Made by a program: the position numbers and the translations under genes
Assembly: GCA_046765875.1 (NCBI GenBank)
Contig: JBKPSJ010000350.1
Span: forward strand, 1-23,693
Direction: 5' to 3'
Length of the DNA: 23,693 nt
DNA from: DASRHY01 sp046765875
Lineage (GTDB): Bacteria; Actinomycetota; Actinomycetes; Propionibacteriales; Kribbellaceae
Shown: piece by piece, positions 6,561-14,318 of the stretch
Numbering within the stretch: the stretch's first letter is position 1
Layout of the letters: each line of letters starts with the position of its first letter
Notes under the pieces: model-generated
Told to the model about the DNA's origin: nothing
Databases searched by the model: none
The model's input: the letters and a program-made list of their open reading frames with translations, nothing else

Positions 6561-8303
6561 CTACCTCCCGTACACGCGTTCGCCCGGTGGCCAGCGGGTA
6601 ATCGTCACCGGTAGGTATTCGACCTTGGCACTGCCGTCGGGCCGGCGGTGGACCAGCGAGTGCGCCAGGAACCGCTCGTCGTCACGGGCTGGGAAATCTG
6701 TGCGCTGGTGCGCGCCTCGGGACTCCTCCCGGCGCAGGGCGCACGCGATGATGCTCTCGGAGACATCGAGCATGCACGACAACTCGAGCAGGGCGACCAG
6801 TTCGGTGTTGAAGCTGTGGCTGTGGTCGTCGATGGCTACCTTGGCGAACCGCTCGCGCAGCTCCTGGAGCCGGTCGGCGGCCTGCGCGAGCGCGGCCCCG
6901 TCACGGTAGATCCCGGCGCCGCTCTCCATCGTGTCCTGCATCTGGGTGCGGACGTCGGCGATACGCTCACGTCCGTTCGCATGCCGGCCGAGCTCCTTGT
7001 CCAGCCGGCGTTGCTCGTCGCGCCCCTGTGCCTCGACGGCCGCCGAGGCGCTGTCCTTCGACAGGCCGGCGTACACGGCCGCGGCGCGACCGGCGCGCGC
7101 ACCGAAGACCAGACACTCCGGCAACGAGTTGGACCCCAGCCGGTTGGCGCCGTTGATGCTGACGCAGGCGACCTCGCCGGCGGCGTACAGGCCCTTGACC
7201 GACGTCGCGCCGCGGATGTCGGTGTGGACGCCGCCCATCATGTAGTGCACCACCGGGCGTACCGGAACGAGCTCCTTGACCGGGTCGATGTTCTGGTACT
7301 TCGTGCACAGCTCCCGGACGAACGGGAGTTTCGCGTCGATGAGCTCCGCCCCGAGGTGACGCAGGTCCAGGTGCACGACCGGCCCGTACGGCGTGTCGAT
7401 GGTCCGGCCCTTCTCCTGCTCGTGCACGAACGCCTGCGACAGCCGGTCGCGCGGACCCAGCTCCATGCTGCGCATCACCGGAGTCGGCGAGGGCTTGCCG
7501 AGGTCATAGTCCTGCAGGTAGCGGTAGCCGTCCTTGTTGAGCAGCCAGCCGCCCTCGGCCCGCGTCGCCTCGGTGATCAGGATGCCGGTGAACGGCAGTC
7601 CGGTCGGGTGGTACTGCACGAACTCCATGTCCTTGAGGGGCGCGCCGGCCCGGTACGCCAGGGACATCCCGTCGCCGGTCTTGATGTTCGCGTTGGTGGT
7701 GAAGGGGTAGACCCGGCCACACCCGCCGGTACTCAGGATCACGGCCCTCGCGGTGATTATCTCGACCCGTCCGGTCGCCAGCTCGATGGCCACGAGACCG
7801 CGCACCGCACCGTCGTCGACCAGCAGCCGTGTGACGTACCACTCGTCGTACCGGACGATGTCGGGGTAGGACAGCGTTGTCTGGAACAGCGTGTGCAGCA
7901 GGTGGAAGCCGGTCTTGTCGGCCGCGAACCAGGTACGCATCTTCTTCATGCCGCCGAAGGCGCGAACGGCGATGTGCCCGTCGGGCTGCCGGTTCCAGGG
8001 ACAACCCCAGTGCTCCAGCCGGAGCAGCTCGCGTGGGGCCTCGTGGACGAAGGCCTCGACGGCGTCCTGGTCGGCCAGCCAGTCGCTGCCGGAAACGGTG
8101 TCATACGCGTGCTCGTCCAGCGTGTCGTCCGCTCCGGCGACCCCGGCGGCCCCGCCCTCTGCCGAGACCGTGTGGCTTCGCATCGGATACACCTTGGAGA
8201 CGATCGCCACCCGCAACCGCGGGTTGGTCTCCGCTACGGCTATCGCTGCCCGCAGGCCAGCTCCGCCGCCCCCGATCACAACGACGTCGTACGACGCGGT
8301 CAT
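6561..8303 (-). CDS. frdA: Fumarate reductase flavoprotein subunit
   Basis: 580 aa catalytic subunit that interconverts fumarate and succinate. The dinucleotide-binding motif GGGGAGLRAA starts at residue 11. His44 in MRSHTVSAEGG is the expected site of covalent FAD attachment. Active-site segments are present: QYHPTGLPFTGILITEATRAEGG (substrate His, Glu, Arg), VHYMMGGVHTD and GANRLGSNSLPECLVFGARAG. Length is close to M. tuberculosis FrdA. The ATG at 8303 lies 8 nt after the stop of a small His-rich gene, so both are likely in one transcript. The direction of catalysis in vivo cannot be read from sequence; frd-type complexes in aerobes are usually linked to low oxygen. Confidence 0.95.
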   Translation of the reverse strand: MTASYDVVVIGGGGAGLRAAIAVAETNPRLRVAIVSKVYPMRSHTVSAEGGAAGVAGADDTLDEHAYDTVSGSDWLADQDAVEAFVHEAPRELLRLEHWGCPWNRQPDGHIAVRAFGGMKKMRTWFAADKTGFHLLHTLFQTTLSYPDIVRYDEWYVTRLLVDDGAVRGLVAIELATGRVEIITARAVILSTGGCGRVYPFTTNANIKTGDGMSLAYRAGAPLKDMEFVQYHPTGLPFTGILITEATRAEGGWLLNKDGYRYLQDYDLGKPSPTPVMRSMELGPRDRLSQAFVHEQEKGRTIDTPYGPVVHLDLRHLGAELIDAKLPFVRELCTKYQNIDPVKELVPVRPVVHYMMGGVHTDIRGATSVKGLYAAGEVACVSINGANRLGSNSLPECLVFGARAGRAAAVYAGLSKDSASAAVEAQGRDEQRRLDKELGRHANGRERIADVRTQMQDTMESGAGIYRDGAALAQAADRLQELRERFAKVAIDDHSHSFNTELVALLELSCMLDVSESIIACALRREESRGAHQRTDFPARDDERFLAHSLVHRRPDGSAKVEYLPVTITRWPPGERVYGR

Positions 8304-8311
8304 AGGTCTGG

Positions 8312-8566
8312 TCAGGCCTCGTGATCGCCGCTGTGCTCGTCGGTCAGGACCCTTCCGCCATGGCGGATGACCTTTCCGCCGTGGTGGATGACCCTGATCC
8401 GGACGCTGCCGTCGTGGAACTCGTGGTGCGTGCGCTGGCAGCCGCAGGTGTAGATCACGTGGTCGATCACCAGGCCGTCGGCATCGCCTTCCCGGGTGCG
8501 GTCACCCTCCACAATCCGCCCGCACGGTGCCGTCTCAGCAGCGAGGTGAGTTCTGGTACCGGTCAT
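8312..8566 (-). CDS. Small His/Cys-rich protein heading the frd operon
   Basis: 84 aa from the ATG at 8566, which has GAGGG 9 nt upstream; an alternative ATG at 8575 directly abuts that GAGGG and is less likely. The function is not recognised. The protein has three cysteines, one in APCGRIV and two in YTCGCQRTHHEFHDG, followed by a His-rich tail with two seven-residue units, VIHHGGK and VIRHGGR, then TDEHSGDHEA. This composition suggests metal binding (zinc, iron or copper), but no known domain is clear. It is followed after 8 nt by frdA, so a role in Frd assembly, metal delivery or regulation is plausible but unproven. The ORF has normal high-GC codon use, which supports it being a real gene. 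Confidence 0.7.
   Translation of the reverse strand: MTGTRTHLAAETAPCGRIVEGDRTREGDADGLVIDHVIYTCGCQRTHHEFHDGSVRIRVIHHGGKVIRHGGRVLTDEHSGDHEA
8350..8391. repeat. 21-bp tandem duplication inside the small His-rich gene
   Basis: Two adjacent 21-bp units, 8350-8370 and 8371-8391, match at 18 of 21 positions. They encode, on the minus strand, the repeated heptad (H/R)HGG(K/R)V(I/L). The in-frame length keeps the gene open. Confidence 0.6.
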
Positions 8567-8589
8567 CGCGCCCATCCCTCGAGGGAGTG

Positions 8590-8605
8590 AGTGATGCAGA
8601 TCACA
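8590..8605. promoter_or_regulatory. CRP/FNR-family-like operator upstream of frd
   Basis: Bases 8591-8604 read GTGA-TGCAGA-TCAC, a perfect GTGA-N6-TCAC palindrome followed by A, matching the TGTGA-N6-TCACA consensus of CRP at all but the first position. A possible frd -10, TATCCT on the minus strand, is at 8615-8610, which would put this site over the start of transcription; that position favours repression of frd, or else distant action on acn about 115 bp away. Confidence 0.5.
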
Positions 8606-8683
8606 AGAGAGGATACCGCGCGGGGAGGCTCGCTGCTGTAGTTCACCGAACCGGTATTTTCACCCAGATGGCTCGATGTCGTG

Positions 8684-8701
8684 TATCTTGATGTCGAGAT
8701 A
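8684..8701. promoter_or_regulatory. Near-perfect palindrome upstream of aconitase
   Basis: TATCTTGA-TG-TCGAGATA: the 8-bp arms differ at one position. It overlaps a possible acn -10, TAGTTT at 8700-8705, and so looks like a repressor operator. The regulator is unknown; TetR-type aconitase repressors such as AcnR exist in related bacteria, but I cannot match the motif to one with certainty. Confidence 0.45.
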
Positions 8702-8793
8702 GTTTGAAGGCCGTGAATCCACCCAGACGGGGTATGGGCAGGATGGGGTCTTACCGTCGATCACCCACGCGGACACGCAGGAGGAGCAGGCTG

Positions 8794-11574
8794 ATGGCCA
8801 GCGTCGACAGCTTCGGTGCCAAGGGCGCCCTGGACGTCAACGGACAGACGTACGAGATCTTCAGGCTGGCGGGCATCGACGGCGCGGCGACGCTGCCGTA
8901 CTCGCTCAAGGTGCTGCTGGAGAACCTGCTGCGCACCGAGGACGGCGCGAACATCACCGCCGACCACATCCGCAAGCTCGGTTCCTGGGACGAGAACGCC
9001 GAGCCGGACACCGAGATCCAGTTCACGCCGGCCCGGGTGATCATGCAGGACTTCACCGGAGTCCCGTGTGGTGTCGACTTGGCGACCATGCGGGAGGCCG
9101 TGGCCGACCTCGGCGGCGACCCGGCCAAGATCAATCCGCTTGCACCGGCCGAGTTGGTGATCGACCACTCGGTGATCACCGACGTGTTCGGCCGTCCGGA
9201 CGCCTTCGAGCGCAACGTCGAGTTCGAGTACCAGCGCAACGGCGAGCGGTACCAGTTCCTTCGCTGGGGCCAGACCGCGTTCGACGACTTCAAGGTGGTA
9301 CCGCCCGGCACCGGGATCGTACACCAGGTCAACATCGAGCACCTGGCCCGTACGGTGGTGATTCGCGACGGGGTGGCGTACCCCGACACCTGTGTAGGAA
9401 CCGACAGCCACACCACCATGGTCAACGGCCTCGGCGTCCTCGGCTGGGGCGTCGGCGGTATCGAGGCCGAGGCGGCGATGCTCGGCCAGCCGGTGTCGAT
9501 GCTGATCCCGAAGGTGGTCGGCTTCAAGCTCACCGGCGCGGTGCCGGCCGGCTCGACCGCGACCGACGTGGTGCTGACGATCACGCAGATGTTGCGCAGG
9601 CACGGCGTGGTCGGCAAGTTCGTCGAGTTCTACGGCGAGGGCGTGGCCGCCGTACCGCTGGCCAACCGGGCCACGATCGGCAACATGAGCCCGGAGTTCG
9701 GCTCCACCTGCGCGATCTTCCCGATCGACGACGTCACGCTGGACTACCTGCGGCTGACCGGCCGGCCCGAGGGGCAGGTCGAGCTGGTCGAGGCGTACAC
9801 CAAGGACCAGGGCCTGTGGCACGACCCGGAGGTCGAGCCGCGCTACTCCGAGTACGTCGAGCTGGACCTGTCCACCGTCGTACCGTCGATCGCCGGCCCG
9901 AAGCGGCCGCAGGACCGGGTCGAGCTGTCGAACGCCAAGGAGGCGTTCCGCGGCGCGCTGGTGGACTATGCCGGCGAGACCGACGACGACTCCGACCCCG
10001 CGGTGGTCGGGAGCTTCCCGGCCAGCGACCCGGCGGCGCCGAACGGGCACGGCGGCGTCGACGCGCCGCACGAACTCCACCGCGAGCGCGACCGGGCCAG
10101 CAAGAAGGTGGCCATCGAGCTCGATGGTGCGCAGACCGAGCTCGACCACGGCCATGTGGTGATCGCATCGATCACTTCATGTACGAACACGTCGAACCCG
10201 TCGGTGATGCTGGCCGCGGCCTTGCTGGCCAAGAACGCGGTCGACAAGGGATTGGCGGTCAAGCCGTGGGTGAAGACCTCGCTCGCGCCCGGTTCCAAGG
10301 TCGTCATGGACTACTACGAGAAGGCCGGCCTGGTGCCGTACCTGGAGAAGCTCGGCTACCACCTGGTCGGGTACGGCTGTACCACCTGCATCGGCAACTC
10401 CGGCCCGCTGCCGGACGCGGTGTCGAAGGGTGTCCAGGACAACGACCTCGCGGTCGTCTCGGTGTTGTCCGGCAACCGCAACTTCGAGGGCCGGATCAAC
10501 CCCGACGTGAAGATGAACTACCTGGCCTCGCCGCCGCTGGTGATCGCATACGCCCTGGCCGGGACGATGGACTTCGACTTCGAGACCGAGTCGCTCGGCA
10601 AGGACACCAGTGGGACCGACGTGTTCCTCAGCGACATCTGGCCGACCACCGAGGAGGTCGAGGCGACGATCGCGAACTCGATCAACTCGGAGATGTTCAC
10701 CAAGGACTACGCCGACGTGTTCGCCGGTGACGATCGCTGGCAGTCGCTGCCGACGCCTTCGGGGAACACGTTCTCGTGGGATCCGGAGTCGACGTACGTA
10801 CGCAAGCCGCCGTACTTCGACGGGATGGAGCGCGATCCCGCGCCGGTGACCGACATCGAAGGCGCCCGGGTACTGGCCAAGCTCGGCGACTCGGTGACCA
10901 CCGACCACATCTCGCCGGCCGGTTCGATCAAGGCCGACAGCCCGGCCGGGCAGTACCTGGCCGATCACGGCGTCGACCGCAAGGACTTCAACTCGTACGG
11001 GTCGCGGCGCGGCAATCACGAGGTGATGATCCGCGGTACGTTCGCCAACATCCGGCTGCGCAACCAGCTGGCGCCGGGCACCGAGGGCGGCCTCACCCGC
11101 GACTTCACGACTGACGACGGCGAGGTCACCACGATCTACGACGCCGCGCAGAACTACGCGGCCGCCGGTACGCCGCTGGTCGTCCTGGCCGGCAAGGAGT
11201 ATGGGTCCGGTTCGTCGCGCGACTGGGCCGCGAAGGGCACCGCGCTGCTCGGCGTACGGGCGGTGATCACCGAGTCGTTCGAGCGGATCCACCGGTCGAA
11301 CCTGATCGGCATGGGTGTGCTGCCGCTGCAGTACCCCGAGGGCAAGACCGCCGAGTCGCTCGGGCTGACCGGCGAGGAGACGTTCTCGATCAGCGGTGTC
11401 ACCGCGCTCAACGAGGGTTTGGTCCCGCGTACCGTGCACGTCACAGCGACCGCGCCGGACGGATCGGCCAAGGAGTTCGACGCGGTAGTGCGGATCGACA
11501 CCCCCGCCGAGGCGGACTACTACCGCAACGGCGGCATCCTGCAGTACGTGTTGCGCTCACTGCTCGCCGGCTGA
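8794..11574 (+). CDS. acn: Aconitate hydratase
   Basis: 926 aa monomeric aconitase (AcnA/IRP1 type), interconverting citrate and isocitrate in the TCA cycle. The ATG at 8794 is chosen because AGGAGGAG lies 7 nt upstream and MASVDSFGAKGAL is the family N-terminus; the longer frame upstream is Arg-rich leader. The [4Fe-4S] ligands are C463 (SCTNTSNPSVM) and C529 and C532 (GCTTCIGNSGPL). The swivel domain motif YGSGSSRDWAAKGTALLGVRAVI is near residue 805. An actinobacterial insertion of about 60 residues, acidic then polar, lies just before the first cysteine (about residues 397-450). The leader of roughly 85 nt follows a palindromic operator. It is divergent from the frd operon and is followed after 6 nt by a damaged permease gene. 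Confidence 0.96.
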   Translation: MASVDSFGAKGALDVNGQTYEIFRLAGIDGAATLPYSLKVLLENLLRTEDGANITADHIRKLGSWDENAEPDTEIQFTPARVIMQDFTGVPCGVDLATMREAVADLGGDPAKINPLAPAELVIDHSVITDVFGRPDAFERNVEFEYQRNGERYQFLRWGQTAFDDFKVVPPGTGIVHQVNIEHLARTVVIRDGVAYPDTCVGTDSHTTMVNGLGVLGWGVGGIEAEAAMLGQPVSMLIPKVVGFKLTGAVPAGSTATDVVLTITQMLRRHGVVGKFVEFYGEGVAAVPLANRATIGNMSPEFGSTCAIFPIDDVTLDYLRLTGRPEGQVELVEAYTKDQGLWHDPEVEPRYSEYVELDLSTVVPSIAGPKRPQDRVELSNAKEAFRGALVDYAGETDDDSDPAVVGSFPASDPAAPNGHGGVDAPHELHRERDRASKKVAIELDGAQTELDHGHVVIASITSCTNTSNPSVMLAAALLAKNAVDKGLAVKPWVKTSLAPGSKVVMDYYEKAGLVPYLEKLGYHLVGYGCTTCIGNSGPLPDAVSKGVQDNDLAVVSVLSGNRNFEGRINPDVKMNYLASPPLVIAYALAGTMDFDFETESLGKDTSGTDVFLSDIWPTTEEVEATIANSINSEMFTKDYADVFAGDDRWQSLPTPSGNTFSWDPESTYVRKPPYFDGMERDPAPVTDIEGARVLAKLGDSVTTDHISPAGSIKADSPAGQYLADHGVDRKDFNSYGSRRGNHEVMIRGTFANIRLRNQLAPGTEGGLTRDFTTDDGEVTTIYDAAQNYAAAGTPLVVLAGKEYGSGSSRDWAAKGTALLGVRAVITESFERIHRSNLIGMGVLPLQYPEGKTAESLGLTGEETFSISGVTALNEGLVPRTVHVTATAPDGSAKEFDAVVRIDTPAEADYYRNGGILQYVLRSLLAG

Positions 11575-11580
11575 CGGAGG

Positions 11581-12296
11581 GTGGAGCTCAGCGTTCTGCT
11601 GGTCGGCGGTATCGCTGTACTGCTGTCCGCGTTCGTGCAGGGCACCGTCGGGCTCGGCCTGTCGCTGGTCGCGGTGCCGGTGGTCGCCCTGCTCGATCCG
11701 ACCCTGCTGCCGGGGTCGACGCTGCTGCTCGGCGCGGTGATGCCGGCGCTGACCATGCTGCACGAGTGGCGGTACGTGTCGTGGTCCGACGCCGGCTGGC
11801 TGACCGGTGCCCGGCTGGTGACGACGCCGCTCGGCGTACTCGTTGTGAGCTGGCTGTCGGCCGAGACGATCGGGATCGCAGTCGGGATCGGCGTACTGCT
11901 GCGGTGGCGCTGACCGCGTGGAGATTCGACGTACGGCCGAGCCGGCCGAACCTGGCGCTGGCCGGCGCCGTGGCCGGTGTGTCGTCGACGGCGGCCGGGA
12001 TCGCAGGACCGCCTGCGGCGATCGTGCTGCAGCGCGAGCAGGGGTCCCGGTTGCGAGCGACGCTGGCCGCGTTCTTCCTGATCGGTGCGACGTCCTCGCT
12101 GGTCGCGCTGGCGGTCGGCGGTCAGCTGAGCGAGCGGCAACTCGGGTACGGCGCCGGGTGGATCCCGTTCGTCGTCGGCGGCTTCGGTCTCGCGATACCG
12201 CTGCAGAACCGGCTCCCGGCACAACTCCTGCGTACGTTGATCCTCGTCCTGTCCGCCGTCTCGGCAATAGCCGTGCTGGTGCGCGCTTTGTCCTGA
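11581..12296 (+). pseudogene. TauE/SafE-family sulfite/organic-anion permease, frameshifted
   Basis: Two adjoining frames together give one TauE/SafE (DUF81) membrane protein of about 240 residues. The first frame, from GTG 11581 to the TGA at 11913, encodes the N-terminal half (VLLVGGIAVLLSAFVQGTVGLGLSL, the family's opening glycine-rich helix). The rest continues in another frame to the TGA at 12296 (ALTAWRFDVRPSRPNLALAGAVAGV, with the second-half repeat signature AGPPAAIVLQ). Restoring one base between 11900 and 11901 joins them as GVLL-A-VALTAWRF. No coding region is otherwise lost, so it is either a recent inactivating indel or a sequencing error. GGAGG abuts the GTG, an unusually tight spacing. 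It follows acn by 6 nt and is probably cotranscribed. Substrate unknown. Confidence 0.8.
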
Positions 12297-12394
12297 ATCC
12301 TGTCGGTCGGCTGTGGTCTGATGTCGGGTGCGGAGATGCCGGGTTCGGTCGACGCGTCGCCGAAGGAGAAGGTGCTCGAGGCTGACTGAGGGTT
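12297..12394. other. Short gap between convergent genes
   Basis: No clear terminator hairpin is visible. It contains one tiny open frame on the plus strand, 12321-12389, 22 codons (starting MSGAEMPGSVDA) with coding-like G/C third positions but no ribosome binding site; I do not call it a gene. Confidence 0.4.
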
Positions 12395-13183
12395 TCAGGC
12401 CAGGCGGATGGCGCCGTTGTGGACTGTGATGCGCTTGGACTTGAGCGGGCGCTGTGCAGGGGATAGGGCGACCGAGCCGTCGGTGATGTTGAACTTGCTG
12501 CCGTGGCAGCCGCAGTTGATGGTGCCGCCACCGACGTCGGCGACCGTGCAGCCCTGGTGCGTGCAGACCGCGGTGAAGCACTTGAAGCTGCCCTTGGACG
12601 GCTGGGTGACAACGAGCTGCTTGTCGGCGAACACCTTGCCGCCGCCGACCGGGATCTCGGCGGTGCGCGCGAGCACCGGGCCGGCCTCTGCGGTCTCCTC
12701 CGACTCCGTCGGCTCGGGGGATTCCTCGGTCGTCGGCTTCTCGGACTGTTTGGTCTGAGCCTGACCGCCTAGCTCGATCGAGTCGCCGGTAACGGTGATC
12801 TGCTGCGGGGCGAGCGGTGTCGAGGCAGGGCCATTGACGACCGCGCCGTCCGCGGCGTTGAACTTGCTGCCGTGGCAGCCGCAGTTGATCGTGCCGCCGG
12901 CGACGTCGGCGACCGTGCAGCCCTGATGCGTACAGATCGCGGTGAAGCACCTGAAGGTGCCCTGGGTCGGCTGCGTCACGACCACGCGCGCGTCGCCGAA
13001 GACCTTGCCGCCGCCGACCGGGATGTCCGAGGTCTTCGCCACTGCCGTTCCGGCCGGCGCGGTGACCGGAGTGCTGGCCTCGCCGTACTTGGCACAGCCG
13101 GCCACGGCGACCGTCAGCGCCGTGAGGCCGATGCCGGTCACGACGGTCCGCCGGGTCGGCGTACCGGGGTGTTGCTCGGTCAT
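12395..13183 (-). CDS. Lipoprotein with two tandem Rieske [2Fe-2S] domains
   Basis: 262 aa. The N-terminus has twin arginines (TRRTVVTG), a hydrophobic segment and the lipobox VAGC with Cys30, so it is probably Tat-exported and lipid-anchored outside the membrane. Two complete Rieske domains follow. Domain 1 has ligands C84, H86, C101, H104 and disulfide cysteines C89, C103; domain 2 has C207, H209, C224, H227 and C212, C226. The domains are 123 residues apart and joined by an acidic Ser/Thr/Pro/Glu linker (about 142-168). Both read CTHQGC ... CGCHGSKF: the Ser that raises potential in bc1 Rieske proteins is kept, while the Tyr is Phe. ATG 13183 follows GAGAGGA at 6 nt. It lies 34 nt after a b561-like gene. 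Role: probably extracytoplasmic electron carrier; partners unknown. Confidence 0.92.
   Translation of the reverse strand: MTEQHPGTPTRRTVVTGIGLTALTVAVAGCAKYGEASTPVTAPAGTAVAKTSDIPVGGGKVFGDARVVVTQPTQGTFRCFTAICTHQGCTVADVAGGTINCGCHGSKFNAADGAVVNGPASTPLAPQQITVTGDSIELGGQAQTKQSEKPTTEESPEPTESEETAEAGPVLARTAEIPVGGGKVFADKQLVVTQPSKGSFKCFTAVCTHQGCTVADVGGGTINCGCHGSKFNITDGSVALSPAQRPLKSKRITVHNGAIRLA
12488..12656 (-). repeat. Internal duplication, copy encoding Rieske domain 2
   Basis: This segment and 12857-13025 align without gaps at an offset of 369 bp (123 codons). Long stretches round the cluster-binding codons are identical, which points to an in-gene duplication later kept in both copies. Confidence 0.85.
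12857..13025 (-). repeat. Internal duplication, copy encoding Rieske domain 1
   Basis: Partner of the repeat at 12488-12656. The first 33 bases are the same in both copies; differences increase towards the codons for the N-terminal strand of each domain. Confidence 0.85.
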
Positions 13184-13217
13184 GGAACGTCCTCTCGGAT
13201 CCTTTGAGTCTTGGCGG

Positions 13218-14300
13218 TCAGAATGTGAAGCCGACGGTGGTGAAGAACCACAGCGACGAGGTCAGCCAGAGACCGACGAGCGCGCTGAACACGAGCCCGC
13301 CGATGACCGGCAACAGCCCCCGGGGTGCGTCGTCGCGGCTGAGCACGAGCATCTTCGCGGCGAACGCGCCGAAGAAGAAGCACCCGAGCACGGAGTGGAT
13401 GAGCACCCGGCCGGTGTCGTACTGGAAGCCCAGTGCGTACAGGCAATGCGCGACCACCGGCAGGGTGAACAGCACCGCCAGCCGGCCGGACCACTTGTGC
13501 AGCGTGCCCGACCAGGACGGGCCGGGGATCCTGCCGTAAACGGCGAACGCCGAAATGAGTTGCACGATCGCCAGCACGATGGCGACGGTCGCTAGCCACG
13601 TCTTGACCGACTGCGTGCTGGAGAACCCGGCGACGTCGATGGCGACACCGGTCGGGTTGTGCACGCGGCCGTACACGCCGAGCGCGACGGCGACGGCCGC
13701 CCCAATTCCAAGTGGCACCACGGCCGCCGCCGCCCGCGTGACCGGCTTGGTGCGCGCCAGCGGCCGCTGCATCGGCGGCGGAATCGGCAACTCCTGATAA
13801 GGCGCCTGCGGCCCCGGCACCCCATAAGGATCCGAACCCGCACCCTGTCCAAACGGACTCGCCTGCCCACCCCTGCCCTGAGCACCGCCGGCATCCGGAT
13901 TCACCCCGCCCGCGCGCGGGTCTGTGCCGCCGCCCTGCCGGTTCGCGTACGGATACGGCCCGCCGATCTGGTTCGGCGCATCAGGCCAGAACCGCTCCGT
14001 CGGCCCGTTCGCGCCGGGTATCGGAGATGGTTGGCCCGGACCGCCGGGTGTCGGCGCTGCGTGGCCCGGGCTGGCGGGCATCGGCGCAGGTTCGCCGGGA
14101 CCGTCGAAGGTCGGCCGCGCTTGGTTCGGGTTGGCGGGCGCCGGCTGCGGTTCGTTTGGTCCCAGGGATGCGAAGGCGAAGGGATCGGTCTCGGGCCGGC
14201 CGGTGGGCATCGGCGCGGCTGATGGGGTGGCCGGGTCGGGGTCAGGCTGGGGGCGGTGGTGCCGGTCTGGTTGGGCGGGTGGGTTTGGTGGTGTCGACAT
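13218..14300 (-). CDS. b561-like five-helix membrane protein with long Pro-rich N-terminus
   Basis: 360 aa. Residues 1-185 are a Pro/Gly/Asn/Ala-rich, probably disordered region. Five hydrophobic segments follow at about 190-210, 235-255, 270-290, 300-320 and 330-352. Histidines near or inside them, H268 (TLHKWSGR), H285 (VVAHCLYALG) and H302 (VLIHSVLGC), resemble heme ligands of cytochrome b561-like proteins; the family is probably DUF6529, by recollection of pattern. ATG 14300 has AAAGGA at 7 nt. It is 18 nt after the upstream gene and 34 nt before the double-Rieske lipoprotein, so the three probably form one operon that moves electrons across or along the membrane. Heme binding is inferred and not shown. 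Confidence 0.8.
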   Translation of the reverse strand: MSTPPNPPAQPDRHHRPQPDPDPATPSAAPMPTGRPETDPFAFASLGPNEPQPAPANPNQARPTFDGPGEPAPMPASPGHAAPTPGGPGQPSPIPGANGPTERFWPDAPNQIGGPYPYANRQGGGTDPRAGGVNPDAGGAQGRGGQASPFGQGAGSDPYGVPGPQAPYQELPIPPPMQRPLARTKPVTRAAAAVVPLGIGAAVAVALGVYGRVHNPTGVAIDVAGFSSTQSVKTWLATVAIVLAIVQLISAFAVYGRIPGPSWSGTLHKWSGRLAVLFTLPVVAHCLYALGFQYDTGRVLIHSVLGCFFFGAFAAKMLVLSRDDAPRGLLPVIGGLVFSALVGLWLTSSLWFFTTVGFTF

Positions 14301-14318
14301 GGCGGTGTCCTTTGTCGG

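Noticed and set aside
6648..8324. A 558-codon plus-strand frame antisense to frdA
   Set aside because: It mirrors the well-supported frdA sequence; the product has no recognisable domain.
8704..8793. N-terminal extension of aconitase
   Set aside because: Arg-rich and unlike the family; AGGAGGAG sits in the right place for the ATG at 8794.
8761..11439. Long minus-strand frames opposite aconitase
   Set aside because: Shadows of a GC-rich gene; aconitase is certain on the plus strand.
11572..12296. Programmed frameshift in the TauE gene
   Set aside because: No slippery run, downstream structure or family precedent is visible; a simple one-base indel explains it.
12292..12394. CCTGAA ... TTCAGG as a terminator for the convergent ends
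   Set aside because: Six-base arms with a loop of nearly 100 nt would not form a stable terminator.
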